Source of the DNA: Ancylostoma caninum
Lineage: Eukaryota; Nematoda; Chromadorea; Rhabditida; Ancylostomatidae
NCBI GenBank assembly: GCA_037903475.1
Contig: JBAJFG010000019.1
Coordinates: 3,781,001 to 3,845,000 of the forward strand
Direction: 5' to 3'
Length of the DNA: 64,000 bases
Shown here: positions 42,626 to 54,343 of the stretch, piece by piece
Layout of the letters: every line of letters begins with the position of its first letter
Position numbering within the stretch: position 1 is the first letter of the stretch
Position numbers and translations under genes: made by a program
Notes under the pieces: model-generated
Seen by the model: only the letters and a program-made list of their open reading frames with translations
The model's database searches: none
Told to the model about the DNA's origin: nothing

Positions 42626-44205
42626 ACTTCTAACGAATTCCTCCTCTATTCTCTCGGTCACTCCCCTTATGGCGATTTTGCTTTAGTTCCTGCCCTTTAT
42701 ATACAGAAATATCAAAAAGTTTCTGGTTCATACTACTTCCAGAGTGGCTGCAGTGGAACGTTGAAATGAGCATGTACGTACAGTTCCAGGAAAACTGAAC
42801 GGTGGATGAATGCTATTCTCCTTTTTCGCCTAATCCGCTGAGGCGTTTCAGATAGTATCCGCGGATTCCCCTACCTGTGAACTGACCTATCCAGCGAAAT
42901 GCACTCAAATTTTAGTGAAGCATCAGAACATTAGCGAATAAGGAAAGCTTGAAGCAGAGGGATTCCACTATTGAATTTCTGCGGTGATTTCCCTTGGAGA
43001 GTTTTTAAACATAATAGAGCAAAGAAGCATAGGACCTTCCTCCTTCTGTGACGTTTACCTGCACAAAATTTCGACAAAACCTTTCTCTCCCCAGGTTCCT
43101 TTTCCAAATTCCATCTCCGACCCCAAAGGGACATGAGATCTGCCTGACGGCTACAAGTTGGGACTTGAAGACTTACAGTCAGCATAGAATTCATTATGAT
43201 CTCGATAGCAAATTTGCCCGGCTCTACTAACAGATTTTCATTGTCTCAGAAATTCTACATTTAGGAAACTTACTTAACAGTAAGAAACGACTTTCTCTTT
43301 GTTAACGAATTACAAGAACCTTCCAATTTTGTTTGCCAGTAGTCGTTCATGTAGCGGAAATTCGACACTTGCTTTCGCTTGACTCTCATATTTTAGGGTG
43401 ATGTTCATAGTTTAACTTGAACAAAACTTTCTTGTCTCAAAGATCGTTGAATGGATTTTACAAAACTTTGCAAGTTGAAATAAAATGTTTCACGTTGCTG
43501 TTTTTGCTTGACCTTCAGAACCTTCATTCGGAAGTGTGGGACAGTAAAATGAAGGCCAGAAACTTTGATACTCCTGCACATCCAGCTATAATGTAAACTG
43601 CTCAAGGAACAAACTAACAATAGGTTCATGTTGCTGGTATCATACCGATTGTGGAAACTAGTTGAACTCGGTGAAGTCTCGCACGGCACTGAAATCGCAC
43701 AAATGCCGAAAATCCACGAAATGGGGGCGCCATTGTTATGAGACGCTGCTCCTCACAGTTGTACATCTGAATTCCGTATATAGGGACCATGTACGCAAGT
43801 ACATTGTGAAAAATGAATATCTCGAGCAAATTACCGATTTGATCCTTATTGGAAGAGCACGATGGAGAACCGCCTTTTCTTGTCCTGTCTCAAGCTCTTG
43901 AATTACATTTCGTGCCGGAGTTCCTGATAACAATTACCTTTGATTTACTTACAATATCTTGGGGTAATATTACGGTGTGACCCAAAAGTCTTTGGCCGGT
44001 GTTTAAATGCAGCGAAAAACGTTATATGTATAGGGGGCGATCGCGACCAAATTAAAGGGGTGATTCACCAAGAGTGCCTTCAGCAGAACAGGTTCTAATT
44101 CGATCTCTAAAGTCCTTTCTTTACTGGTGTAGCAGAGCCTGAAACACCGCTAGCGGAATTACCCATGGACATCAACACATAATCATCACATCCCATAAAA
44201 GTTTT
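42626..44205. other. no gene recognised
   Basis: Several frames of 60-95 codons on both strands lack motifs and splice context. At 43971 TACGGTGTGACCCAAAAGTC resembles a mariner/Tc1-type end but stands alone. Confidence 0.45.
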
Positions 44206-44504
44206 CTGACAAGGGAAGTGCAAGAGGCTAACCGCGGGGATCCCAGCGAGCGACCCATTTTCAGAAGCCTTGTCTAAGGTGATTATAATGCATAAATATT
44301 ATTTTTGTCCAATGGTCAGGATGCGCCCAGGAGAGCGGCCATAGGGGGTCCATTTTACAGGCGATTTATGCAACGTTGACGGCTCAAACTTACTGAGATT
44401 ACTATAATTAGCTGTCTCATGGACTGTAGAGTGTTTGGAGACACAACTGTGAACGACCCTGCTCCGCTGGGTATTCGACCATGAGCAACTGCCACATGCA
44501 TGCC

Positions 44505-44582
44505 GTGGCGGAGTGGCCGAGTGGGTAGCGTGTCGGATTGTCAGCCAGAGGGTCGAGTGTTTGAACCCCGTCCGCGGAGTCC
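44505..44582 (+). other. tRNA-like sequence (pseudogene or SINE head)
   Basis: GCGGAGTGGCCGAGTGGGTAGCG gives an A box and the start of an acceptor and D arm. GTGTTTGAACCCC is a near B box, and TCCGC can close a five-pair acceptor stem. The anticodon arm pairs poorly, so I do not call a functional tRNA. Ser/Leu-like A-box wording and a GTC in the loop position do not agree with each other. Most likely a tRNA-derived repeat. Confidence 0.5.
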
Positions 44583-44944
44583 ACTTTGCATCTTTGAATT
44601 TGAGGCTTTTAAACTTGTTTCGATATTTCTAATGACTAAAACACATCAGATATGTGCGCCATTACAAGAATTACTGCAGGAACTTCGTCCGATTCGTTAC
44701 TCACTCGGCCACCTCATCGCGGCTGCCATGATTGGGGCAAGGACTCATGGTCGCGTAACCAGGCGGAACCAGGTTATTCAAAAATGCGTCTGCAAACGTT
44801 CGATGATCCATGGGACAGCTAATCACGCCAACCACTGCTGGATTGCGTGGCCAAAGTTCCATGAATCCAAGCCAGGACTCCATTGACAGCGCACTAGAAA
44901 ATTGGTATTATTCAAACATCATGAACCCAAACTCTTCAAAAAAA

Positions 44945-45172
44945 ATTTTTGACTGAAACTTTGCATATGGGGGTTATTTGAGGTGCTTAATACGGATTTC
45001 ATATCCATTTTGTACCGTAAGGCTATTTTTTTAGGGTTACGGTAGGTGCACGGTAGTATGGGGTGTTGCACTTGCCGTAGCCCCACAAAAATAGCGTTAC
45101 GGTACAAAATGGATATGATATTCGTATTCAGCACCTCAAATAACCCCCGTATGCAAAGTTTCAGTCCAGAAG
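44945..45172. mobile_element. compact fold-back element, family F
   Basis: GACTGAAACTTTGCATATGG at the left is mirrored at 45150-45169, and the arms of about 105 bp pair through CATATCCATTTTGTACCGTA and neighbouring words. The element shares its AGGGTTACGGTA and CTGAAYACGAATATC words with 4255-4765. No coding capacity. Confidence 0.8.
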
Positions 45173-45709
45173 ACCTTTTCAAAGATCTAGGGCGTGTGGG
45201 AGATGAATGACGCCGAAAGGTCTTTGGCGCGCTCTCCTGCACGCATCAGGACCATTGGGCAAAAATGATGTACATACATTAACATACCCTTAGACAATGT
45301 TACCAAAAATGGTTGTTTCGTTTCGATTTCCGGGGTTAGCCTCTTGCACTTCCCTTGTGAGCTTTTCTATGAGAAGACCTGCTGATGAAAAAAAAAAACA
45401 TTAACAACATAAATGTCCCTATGGCCTCAGAAAACAAATCGTATAGCATTGGTGCCCACGATAGCGGCCAGATTATGGTAAGGAGGGTGATTTTGACAGA
45501 ACCGCATTCTCGTGCGTTTATCGAATCGTTCATCGAATAGTAGAGAAGTTCCGCGATAAGACTCATGTCATGATAGCTCTAGGAGACGAGATGCTAACAA
45601 ACTCTTTGGCTGACTGTTATGTAGGCTTGTTGCCGCTAGACTCCCGCCGTGTCGGTTCCCCTTCCCTGCATCTGAATGATACTTACCCTTCTCCTTCGCT
45701 TATATCCCA
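45173..45709. other. no gene recognised
   Basis: Unique-looking sequence up to the reversed Helitron end. It may represent the host flank of the right arm of the inverted duplication. Confidence 0.45.
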
Positions 45710-45985
45710 CCAGTCTGGCCCTCCGGCTGACGCCGGACTTCCAGACTTTTCCTAATGCTCGCTTCGCTCACATGGCTTCATCCCTTCTTCATTCAAATGC
45801 AGTCACAGATATTCCACCTTTTGCTATAATGTGTCCCACACCCTTTCCATTGCTTTTTCTCATGTAAAGATGCACTTATCGAAGAGGATTAACCTTCTCG
45901 AAGCAATTTTATCATTTGCTCAACTGAAATAGCTTTTTGTAACTATATATAACCGGTTCAACCTGGATTGACCGCAGAAAATGGT
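45710..45985 (-). mobile_element. short Helitron-like element, inverted copy of A10
   Basis: The reversed CTGG (45710-45713) and terminal stem, then sequence that mirrors 36399-36668 nearly base for base through GTAACTATATATAACC and CCTGGATTGACCGCAG. Right-arm counterpart in the inverted duplication. Confidence 0.72.
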
Positions 45986-45991
45986 CTATCA

Positions 45992-47235
45992 CCAGTCTGA
46001 TCGTCCGGCTAACGCCGGACTTCCAGACTTCTATTGCTTGCTTCGGTCGCACACTGCACGTGGAAAGCAAACACAAAAGCGTAAATGGATTGATAAAATC
46101 TGTATCCTTCCACGCAGTTGTATCGCTATCCTAAGAAGACCTTGATCCCGTAGATGGTAGCTTTTCCCCATTTGAACGAAGTTATGCCCTCCCATATTAG
46201 CGAAGTTAGTGGCCGTGAAGTATTGAGTGTAACCAATCCAGTGCAAATGTTATCTTGAAATGATTTAGGCTCAACTGGTTGTTGTGGTAATTCAAGAGAT
46301 AAGGGTCCACCGGCGTATATAAACGGAAAGGAGGGAGTGGTTCATTCCGACACGAAAGAAATGGGAAGAGAACACGGATACAAAAGGAAGCGATGTACAT
46401 CTAGGTGATTTAGGTGGCAGGGTCCGCCGAAACAGGGTAAGCGTACCCCTCATGCAGAAATAGATCCGCCTAACAAATTCCCATTACTTGCGGAAGCCGG
46501 CGTACTCTTATCACACCGTTGGACCCGATTCCAGGCGTTTCCCCACTTTTGGACGCCGGCGCACCCTTATCACACCGTTGGACCCGGCTCCAGGCGTTTC
46601 CCCATATTTGGACGCCGGCGCACCCTTATCACACCGTTGGACCCGACTCCAGGCGTTTCTCCACTTTTCGACGCCGGCGCACCCTTATCACACCGTTGGA
46701 CCCGACTCCAGGCGTTTCCCCACTTTTGGACGCCGGCGCACCCTTATCACACCGTTGGACCCGACTCCAGGCGTTTCCCCACTTTTGGACGCCGGCGCAC
46801 CCTTATCACACCGTTGGACCCGACTCAAGGCGTTTCCCCACTTTTGGACGCCGACGCACCCTTATCACACCGTTGGACCCGACTCCAGGCGTTTCCCCAC
46901 TTTTGGACGCCGGCGCACCCTTATCACACCGTTGGACCGGACTCCAGGCGTTTCCCCACTTTTGGACGCCGGCGCACCCTTATCACACCGTTGGACCCGA
47001 CTCCAGGCGTTTCCCCACTTTTGGACGCCGGCGCACCCTTATCACACCGTTGGACCCGTCTCCAGGTGTTTCCTCACTTTATGAGGCACCGTTGCACATC
47101 GCTGGACCTTCTGGTCGACCATCTCTCTACCCCACTCCACCACACCATACCCGTTCTTAATCTTTTATATAATCTCGCAATCATCACCAATCACCATCAC
47201 TGACCAATCACAGTGCGTGTGCACACGCACGCACG
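45992..47235 (-). mobile_element. Helitron-like element, inverted copy of A9
   Basis: CCAG at 45992-45995, stem, conserved region and array mirror A9. It keeps the full CTGG end and an 11-bp spacer (with GATAGACCA) that A9 lacks. The similarity stops at 47235 just inside the GTGCGTGTGCACACGCAC palindrome region, so the TC start is missing and A11 follows directly. Confidence 0.8.
46494..47080 (-). repeat. 59-bp minisatellite array (about 10 units)
   Basis: Same unit as in A9 with four fewer copies, showing array-length change after the duplication. The plus strand is open in all three frames (188-213 codons), which is not evidence of genes. Confidence 0.92.
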
Positions 47236-47945
47236 GAGGAAGGATTCACAGTGATTGCATACTAATCCGCGGAGTGGTCTGACATCTAGTTTTTTCTTTA
47301 CGATTGATGTTAGACGCCATCGAATCGATTTAGCAAATATGGACCTAACTCATGACATTTCCCTGAGTAGTGGACACCGGCGCACCCCTCCTGCGTCGGT
47401 AGTTATACTTTCAGGCGCTCCTCCACTTTTGAGCGCAGGCGCACCCCTATCACAGCAGTAGACCCGTCTCCCCCCACTTTGGGCGCCAGCGCACACTTGT
47501 CACAGCAGTGGACCCGTCTTCCCCCACTTTGGGCGCCGACGCACCCTTATCACAGCAGTGGACCCGTCTCCCCCCACTTTGGGCGCCGACGCACCCTTAT
47601 CACAGCAGTGGACCAGTCTCCCCCCACTTTGGGCGCCGGCGCACCCTTATCACAGCCGTGGACCCGTCTCCCCCCACTTTGGGCGCCGGCGCACCCTTAT
47701 TACAGCAGTGGACCCGTCTCCCCCCACTTTGGGCGCCGGCGCACCCTTATCACAGCCGTGGACCCGTCTCCCCCCATTTTGGGCGTCGGCGCACCCTTCA
47801 TGTAACGGTGGAGTGGTCGGCATCACTTTAAGCCACGCCCTCGAATTTCGTTCTATACACACACACGCACACACACACACACACATACACACACACATAC
47901 ACACACACGTGACACACAAAGTAAGCCCGTTATTATAAGCCATGA
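47236..47945 (-). mobile_element. Helitron-like element, family A subtype a (copy A11, 3'-truncated)
   Basis: The 5' end is at 47945, reading in reverse TCATGGCTTATAATAACGGG, flanked by T/A. It has a GT-rich patch and eight to nine 50-bp units. The 3' conserved region and hairpin are missing because the copy is cut at the junction with the A9 duplicate. Confidence 0.75.
47370..47805 (-). repeat. 50-bp minisatellite array in A11 (about 8 units)
   Basis: Units carry GGCGCACCCTTATCACAGCA and GTCTCCCCCCACTTTGGGCG. They share the GGCGCACCCTTATCACA core with the 59-bp and 48-50-bp arrays. Long frames on the plus strand are by-products. Confidence 0.92.
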
Positions 47946-48530
47946 TGCTAGCTGTTATCATCTCCAGCTCGTTTATATCCTGGCAAAACATGTGAATCAA
48001 TGATAGGGCAGCCAGGCAAAGTTGTCCAAACGGCATTTCTCATGCATTAGGGCCAAGTGTGAGAACTTGCCTTTGGTGATCTGGGGAAATATCTGTAGCT
48101 CTCTACGCGCTTCATTTGTATGGTGCTTTCGATTCGCAACTTCCTCCTCTCGCACCGCCTGAGACCACATATGGCGTCCTGCTGGCAATCGATACTCAAC
48201 CGATTGGCTGCGGGAACGCTGCCTGCAGGACGCCATGTGTGATCTAAGGCGATGCGGGAGGGGAAGTTGCGGATGAAGACACTGTACGTGCATAACAGGT
48301 ACGAAGCGAGCATTGATAGAAGTGTCTAGCATCAGCCAAATGCCGAAGCCAATGGTAGTTTATAATCAGCTAAGAATGGAGACGAACCTGATTTTTCTGA
48401 AAAGTTATCCCCACGTCCATGCATACCGACAATCTCGGTGGATTTGAAAGAATGTAATGAGTCGTCATAGCATGATACTATCATGCAAACTATCAGTTTT
48501 CTATCGTTGTCCAAAATAACCATACTTCCT
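47946..48530. other. no gene recognised
   Basis: Short inverted words (CATATGGCGTCCTGCTGGCA / GCAGGACGCCATGTGTGATC near 48167-48245) suggest a small hairpin. No gene is seen. Confidence 0.45.
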
Positions 48531-48775
48531 ATAGGGCAATTTATACTAGCTGCGTGCGACTGTCGCGCGTCAGGCGCGCACCTATTTGCGAAGGATTTTC
48601 CCTACAGACCGGTCAAGAGGACGTGCACCTCCTCAATTAAAAGAAGCGCGACCGTCGCTATGCCGTAAACGCGTGCGCCTGAGCTGCGATTGCGATGCGA
48701 TTAGGCCTTATTCTTTATTGTATAGACGCACGCGAGTCAGTCGCACACATTCAGTGTAAATTTCCCTCATTGGGT
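48531..48775. mobile_element. TIR repeat with AGGGCAATTTATACT ends
   Basis: TAGGGCAATTTATACTAGCT at 48531 is mirrored with divergence by GTGTAAATTTCCCT at 48757-48770. The GTGCGACT and CGCGT words also pair. A second left end occurs at 63877, where it runs off the window. Non-coding. Confidence 0.6.
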
Positions 48776-48863
48776 TGTCTTGAAATGATTGAGAAACTCC
48801 AGATTTTTTTAGCCTTCGAACTTTTCTCCTCTATTAGAAAACTCCAGGATATTACTTACTTAC

Positions 48864-50617
48864 TTACTTATCCTCCTTAGCTCGCGCACGAGGGTGACGC
48901 TGCTGTAGGTGCCACAGGACTTTGCGAGCATTTCGTGTTATTGTTTTCCAGCGACGTCTGTCCATTGCAAGAATCTTGGCCTGCTGCAAGTTCAGTCTGG
49001 AAAACAATAGATCTTTTTCTACTTGCTTCAGCCAGGTTTTCCTAGGGGCTTTTCGTTGGATCTTCCATCCCGTCGGGCGCATTCTCCACAGCAGTTTGTG
49101 TGGCAAGCGCGAAGGTTCCATTCTGCACAAGTGGCCAAACCATTTCAATCTTCTCTTCCTAATTTCAGCAGCGATGGTAGGCTGATCACAGCATCTCTTT
49201 CTAATTTCTTCATTCCGGACTCGATCTCGTAGAGTGATACCAAGAATTCGTCGAAGACATCGCATTTGAAATGTTTCCAGCTTTGTGCATCCGAATGAAG
49301 AATTGTCCAGGATTCCGCTCCGTACAACAGTATCGGTAGTATTAGTGCCCTAAATATCCTCATTTTCGTGGAGGTGGAGACATTCGTTTTGCGCCATAAA
49401 CACCAGGCGAGTGATCCAAATGCAGCGGACGCAGTTCCGATACGACTAAGAATCTCCACTGATGACGCAATCTTCTTTTCCTGCACTATTGATCCAAGAT
49501 ATTTGTAGTTCTGTACTTGTTCCAACTCTGCCTCATTTAGATGCACTACCACTGGAGCTCCATTCGTTGTGAGGACCTTAGTCTTTTCTGCGTTTATGAT
49601 TAGGCCGTATGGCTGCGCAGTCACGCTGATATCATTAAGGATGCTCGTGGCTTCAGCTTCATCATTCGCGAATATTGCTACGTCATCTGCGTACATCAGA
49701 TCCGTAACAAATTGTTGCTGTCCACATTCGACGCCAGCTCTCTTTTTGAAGACCCTTCTCATGATAGCATCGATGACAGTGTTGAAGACCAATGGTGATA
49801 TGACACATCCTTGTCTGACTCCCGTGGACACAGTGAAACCTTCCGTCATGCCTCCTCTCACTCGAACTTTGCATTTGGAACCGGTATAGGTGTTTTGCAG
49901 AAGCCTTATAATTTTTCCTGGAATTCCTTCGGCCTCCAATGTGTTCCATTGAGCTAGGTGGTATACACTGTCAAAAGCAGCAGCAAAGTCTATGAACACT
50001 ATTATAAGACGCTTTCCGCATCGCATGCGCTCTTCCATTACTTGTTGGAGTGCGAATATTTGATCGCAACATCCTCGGCCGGGCCGGAATCCAGCTTGCT
50101 CTTCGCGACTCACTTCTTCATGTCTACTCTGTACTCTCTGCTGAACGACTCGCATGAAGACTTTACCGACTATGGAGAGTAGACTGAAACCGCGATAGTT
50201 TTTGCATTGATGTTTGTCTCCTTTCTTGTGAATGGGTACAAGTATTGCCTGCTTCCACGAGGTAGGTATTTGTTCGGAAGTCCACACCAGCCGGATTAGC
50301 GAATGTAAGCGTCGTAGAAGGGTGTTGCCACCTCCCTTCAGTGCCTCTGTAGTCACATTATCACAACCAGCAGCTTTTCCTTGTTTCAGTCTTCCCACAG
50401 CGTTCCTGATTTCTTCAATGTCAGATGGCTCGTCGGAAATCAATTGCCTCGAGCACTGGAGATCTGTATCAGTCGGTGTAGGCGTTTCTGGTATCGGGCG
50501 ATTGTAGAGCTCTTGAAAATACTCTCGCCCTAGAAATAGCCGTTCAGCGTTTGTTTTCACGTATTCGCCATTCTTTTTCTTAATGTGTGTTGTAATGTTG
50601 TAATGTTTATGTGCCAA
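48864..50617 (-). pseudogene. LINE reverse transcriptase and C-terminal segment, frameshifted
   Basis: The main frame (50617-49145) has GKAAGCDNVTTEAL, NYRGFSLLS, QAGFRPGRG, FIDFAAAFD (about residue 208), GVRQGCVISPLVF (about 265) and YADD (about 308). A shift near 49270 moves the C-terminal part to 49265-48864, which contains RRLKWFGHLCRM and ends naturally at a stop. The first 12 codons of the main frame derive from the inserted Tc1 end. Catalytic aspartates are intact, but the protein is disconnected from its endonuclease. Confidence 0.85.
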
Positions 50618-50829
50618 ATCTATCCCGTATTTTCCATGATCACTAGTGAAACAACGCAGTCTTAGGTTTTCCTATCCCGTATTTTCCATGATCACTAGTG
50701 AAACAACGCAGTCTTAGGTTTTCTGGCATGCCGAGTCGATTGAAGTTTGTAACTTTTCCCATGAACCTGTGATGAACTGGGTACCGGCGTTTTCTGGGGT
50801 GCGTCTATACTTGTGAAACGCACTGTATT
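50609..50829 (-). mobile_element. Tc1-like terminal fragment inserted in the LINE
   Basis: It ends with GGTGCGTCTATACTTGTGAA and CGCACTG next to TA, and matches 61597-61749 along its length, with the addition of a 52-bp tandem duplication (TATCCCGTATTTTCCATGAT at 50621 and 50673). It separates the LINE endonuclease frame from the reverse transcriptase frame. Confidence 0.8.
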
Positions 50830-50855
50830 ATTTATACCTATTTACCCGTATATGG

Positions 50856-52333
50856 TTAGGGAACGAAATGGGCAAATAGGCAAAATTCCTTTATGAATTT
50901 TATGCATCTTTTATCACAAATTCTTTTCATTACATTAATAATTTCATTAATGCATTCATCGGCAGCCCTATCATGCCCTCTTAGGCGACGCAGTGTGGTG
51001 TATAGGCTCCGGAACTCTCTTCGGCTGGCGGCATTTTCGAGTTCAGTTGCGACGTTGTCCCAGTGCTGTTTTCGCTCCTGCTTGAGACGTTGTCTAACCG
51101 CATGATGTAGCTCGCGATAACACTTGATGTTGGTGCACTTGCACTTCTCTCGTTGGTCCGTCATATCGAGACATTCGTTTGAAATCCAAGCTTGTGTTCG
51201 TCTCCGCATTATGGGACAGAAAGCATTGGCGCAGTCTACTGTGACACTAGCGAATTGTTCGGCTGCTTCATCTGCATTCTCTGGCTCTTTTAGTATCTCA
51301 AATCGATTCCTTGGCTTTAACTCAAATTGCTGCTTGCAGATAGGATCAGCGTGTCGAGACCAGTCTCTGCGACTAACGGGTGTAGAGATCCTTTTGTTTC
51401 TCTTGAGCCGTAGTTTCACTTTCATTACCACAAGGTGATGATCAGATCCGCAGTCTGCGCCCCGCACCACGCGAATGTCCTGGAAGTTTGAATGGAATCG
51501 GCTTGGTATGAGGAAGTAATCCAGAACTCCTGAATCTGTTTCTTTCGGGCAACCCCACGTCAGCTTGTGTTTCCGTGGGTGTTGAAAATAGCTGCCAATT
51601 AGGAGACTGTTAGATGCAGCAAATGTTAGGAGGCGAAGTCCGTTGTCATTCATTTCAGCATGTCCAAAGTGTCCTAGCGTTTCTTCCCATCCTTCTCGTC
51701 GTGAGCCTACATGAGCATTTGTGTCTCCTGTTACGATAATGAACTCACTATGAGGCAGGGAGTCGACGACTTGTTGCAACTGCGAGTAGAATTGGTCCTT
51801 TGATGAGTCAGCAGTGATCTCTGTGGGAGCGTAGACCGCGACAATGTGTGTTCTGATAGTGCCTTCGAGTGTTAGCACAACTATTCTGCTTGAGACAGGT
51901 TGGAATGCGATAACACTGTCACAGGTCTTCCGGTCAAGTGCAAATCCGGCGCCTTCCATGTGTTGTTCACCCCCCCCCCCGAGTAATACAGCATCATCCA
52001 TTCGTCGTTGTTGTGAGGAGAAGCGACTCGCAGGCGTCCAGAGCCAATCAGCCTGAGTTCCGATAGTATTGCGATCGATATCCCATAGCGGAGCAATTCG
52101 CGGATGACAGCTTCTTTTTGTCTAATATGATGACCAGTGCGGATGTTCCATGTTGCAATCTTCAAGAGTCGTTTTGGTGTCGTCATTTTCTGACGTCTTC
52201 GCAGCTTCATTTTGTGACCAGTATCCAACTCTTCATCAGCGCCCTGGCCCCGGCACTCCGCCAGCGTCAGTGCGTCGGTTAAAACCCCGGACGCGGTAGC
52301 CTTGAACTCAGAATTTATATTTGCAATGTACAT
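50856..52333 (-). pseudogene. LINE endonuclease and linker, frameshifted
   Basis: 52333-51881 has the endonuclease start (IATWNIRTGHH, SELRLIGSG). A C-run at 51970-51979 marks a shift to the frame 52001-50856, which has VYAPTE, GDTNAHVGSRR, and GADCGSDHHLVV with the catalytic Asp-His pair, followed by a basic linker. The last residues run out of LINE similarity just before the Tc1 fragment. Confidence 0.83.
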
Positions 52334-52440
52334 ATGGGTTCACACCTAGTTTTACGATCCCTCAGCGGGGGATCAACCCCCCTCCTTTATCCGGGCTTGG
52401 GACCGGCTACGGAAACTGTAGGCGGAGTTAATTCCAGGAT

Positions 52441-54185
52441 ATGCTGTAATGAACATGTACACCTATCACCTGGAGCCACCTATTAGAGACATTTCCAGCC
52501 CTGCGGGGTCAGCAATCATGTCACTACAGGTCGAAGAAGTAATCAGTCAATTGTGGAAAATCTATCAAGTCAATGACAGAAAATCGTCAAGGTTGGCGAA
52601 GTGCAGCACGGCCAAGGAGTGCTCCAGCTCCCAGGGAAGATATTAGATGGAAAGTGCGAGATCAGACAAAAGTGGAATGTGTGGCAGCGTGGTCCGTCTT
52701 TGCTCCTTCTACTGTCGACATTTGAGGGCACATTTTGTAGAGCAAAACGTGCACCTCAACATGTTGATGTTAGCTTTCTCCGATAGTGACAGTCATCATC
52801 CTAACACGACCATTCTAAATGTTGTTGTCTTCCATTGTGTCGCGAACAGTTTTCCTTCAGCAGCTGATAAGAATAAAAGTTTGGTCTGCATTCTCTCTGT
52901 AAGAGGAGAAGAATCAAAACTAATTGCAGATTACATTTCTTCATTAATAGAGCAGGTTCCGATATAAGTAGATTTAAGGCAGCTCCTGAATTACGCATAT
53001 TTTCTCTTCTGATCAGACAATTTTAAGAGAAAAGAGATAAGAAACACGATTCGTCAGAATCCGATGTCGCGTCGCAGCCACTCCATCGATGCGTCCCTCG
53101 ATGCCAATGCGCAAGCGAATCATTGCGATCAAGTCAAAACACACGGCATTCGTCATTGGACTTCGGTGCGGTGCAGCGGCCGAGGAGGGGAGGGGGGGGG
53201 GGGGTGATACCCTGAGATCAAAATGGTGTTGAGCCGTACGAATGCCTGTGCCAGCCTATCGTCAGTGTGTGGCCGGCGAAACACCATAGAACCCACTGTG
53301 ATACGGAGGTTCAGGGAAAAATAACGATGATTGTACGAAACAAGGATGGTTCATTTTTTGTTGCGATCAATCACAATAAGGGATAGGTTTAACGGAGAGA
53401 AGCTCTACATGTACGTTATTTTTCAAAGCTCGTTCATTGCCTTAGCCAGTCTTAAAGGCAGTGCGTCACCTCAAGGAATGCGTTCGAGCCTCCCACGTCA
53501 GCCGAACAAATGTGAGCCGCTGAGCACGAAAATGCATTTTAGGTCCCAGGATAACGTCGAAAACCTCATAACTTACGGAACTCTTAAGACAATTGCAGGA
53601 GCAAGCCCCGTTCCATCCGTCTCAAATCCCCGAGGGAAGGTTCGAATGAGGACACATAGTGGGCGAAGAGCAGGAGGAGCCGCACATGTAGCGGGTCAAA
53701 CGTGATGTTGTTCAAATTGCGGGCTAAATCGTTCGGGCTGATGTAGAAAAGTCGGTGTTTGGCCCGTAATATAAGGAGTAGGCATCCGTTCCACATTCCC
53801 CATCCACTGATCGCCCAATGGATTCTCCAAAAAGCGGCTTCATCGATAACATATAGTCCACTCACCCAGCTGTCGTCATTGCGGGAAGGATCATGCACTG
53901 ACGTGCGGTCGTTTTTGAACGATATCAAGCATAATTGATCCCTGGTATCTGTGCAGCACGAACGCATCCCGATCGTCGTAACGATTCCCGTATAAAGCAG
54001 TAACTGGAAAAAGTTACTGGCATCCTCCCCTCGATTGCTGCTCAAGTATTCGTCCCTTTAACACCAATTCCAGGGATGGCAGCAGTTGAGGGAAGGATAG
54101 CAGCAACTGGGAACAGTGGCTTCTAGAATTTCCACTTGAACCATTACGCTGTTCGGGTTGCGTTTGTGCTGACAGTTATTAGAGA
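52441..54185. other. no gene recognised, two weak frames
   Basis: A minus frame at 53584-54045 (153 codons) and an overlapping plus frame at 53331-53705 (124 codons) are the longest. Neither shows a domain, and they cannot both be real. The minus frame has leucine-rich, weakly hydrophobic stretches and an ATG at 54045. A G-run lies at 53188-53206. Confidence 0.35.
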
Positions 54186-54343
54186 CTAGTCTGACCGTCC
54201 GGCTAACGCCGGACTTTCACACTTATACTGGTGTTCGCTTCGTTCGCACATCCCATCTTCAGTACAGATAAGCGAAGTCCATATCCCCTACACAATTCCA
54301 TCGCTATAATAAGAAGTCCTCGACTCCCCAAGCGGCAGCCTTC

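Larger units (their letters stand above)
44206..45362. repeat. inverted pair of about 40 bp with GAAGTGCAAGAGGCTAACC
   Basis: ACAAGGGAAGTGCAAGAGGC at 44210-44240 is matched in reverse complement at 45332-45358. The pair flanks about 1.1 kb that holds a tRNA-like sequence and a fold-back element. It could mark the ends of a larger decayed element. Confidence 0.45.
48851..52440 (-). mobile_element. full-length, frameshifted APE-type LINE
   Basis: The 3' end lies at 48851 with a (GTAA)n tail (ATTACTTACTTACTTACTTA on the plus strand). The 5' leader includes CCGGTCCCAAGCCCGGATAA near 52385-52405 and reaches about 52440. The coding order endonuclease, linker, reverse transcriptase and C-terminal segment is complete but broken by two shifts and by a Tc1 fragment at 50609-50829. 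Motifs suggest an RTE-related clade. I cannot settle the clade without alignment. Confidence 0.82.

Noticed and set aside
44505..44582. Functional tRNA gene
   Set aside because: The A and B boxes and part of the acceptor stem fit, but the anticodon stem does not pair and the T-arm word GTGTTTGAACCCC is off consensus.
48864..52333. Host gene encoding an endonuclease/reverse transcriptase-like protein
   Set aside because: The tail microsatellite, 5' leader and domain order identify a LINE, and it carries frameshifts and a Tc1 insertion.
52801..53705. Possible protein-coding exons between the LINE and the Helitron relic
   Set aside because: Frames of about 65-150 codons on both strands overlap, with no motif, no conserved splice context and no repeat-independent support.
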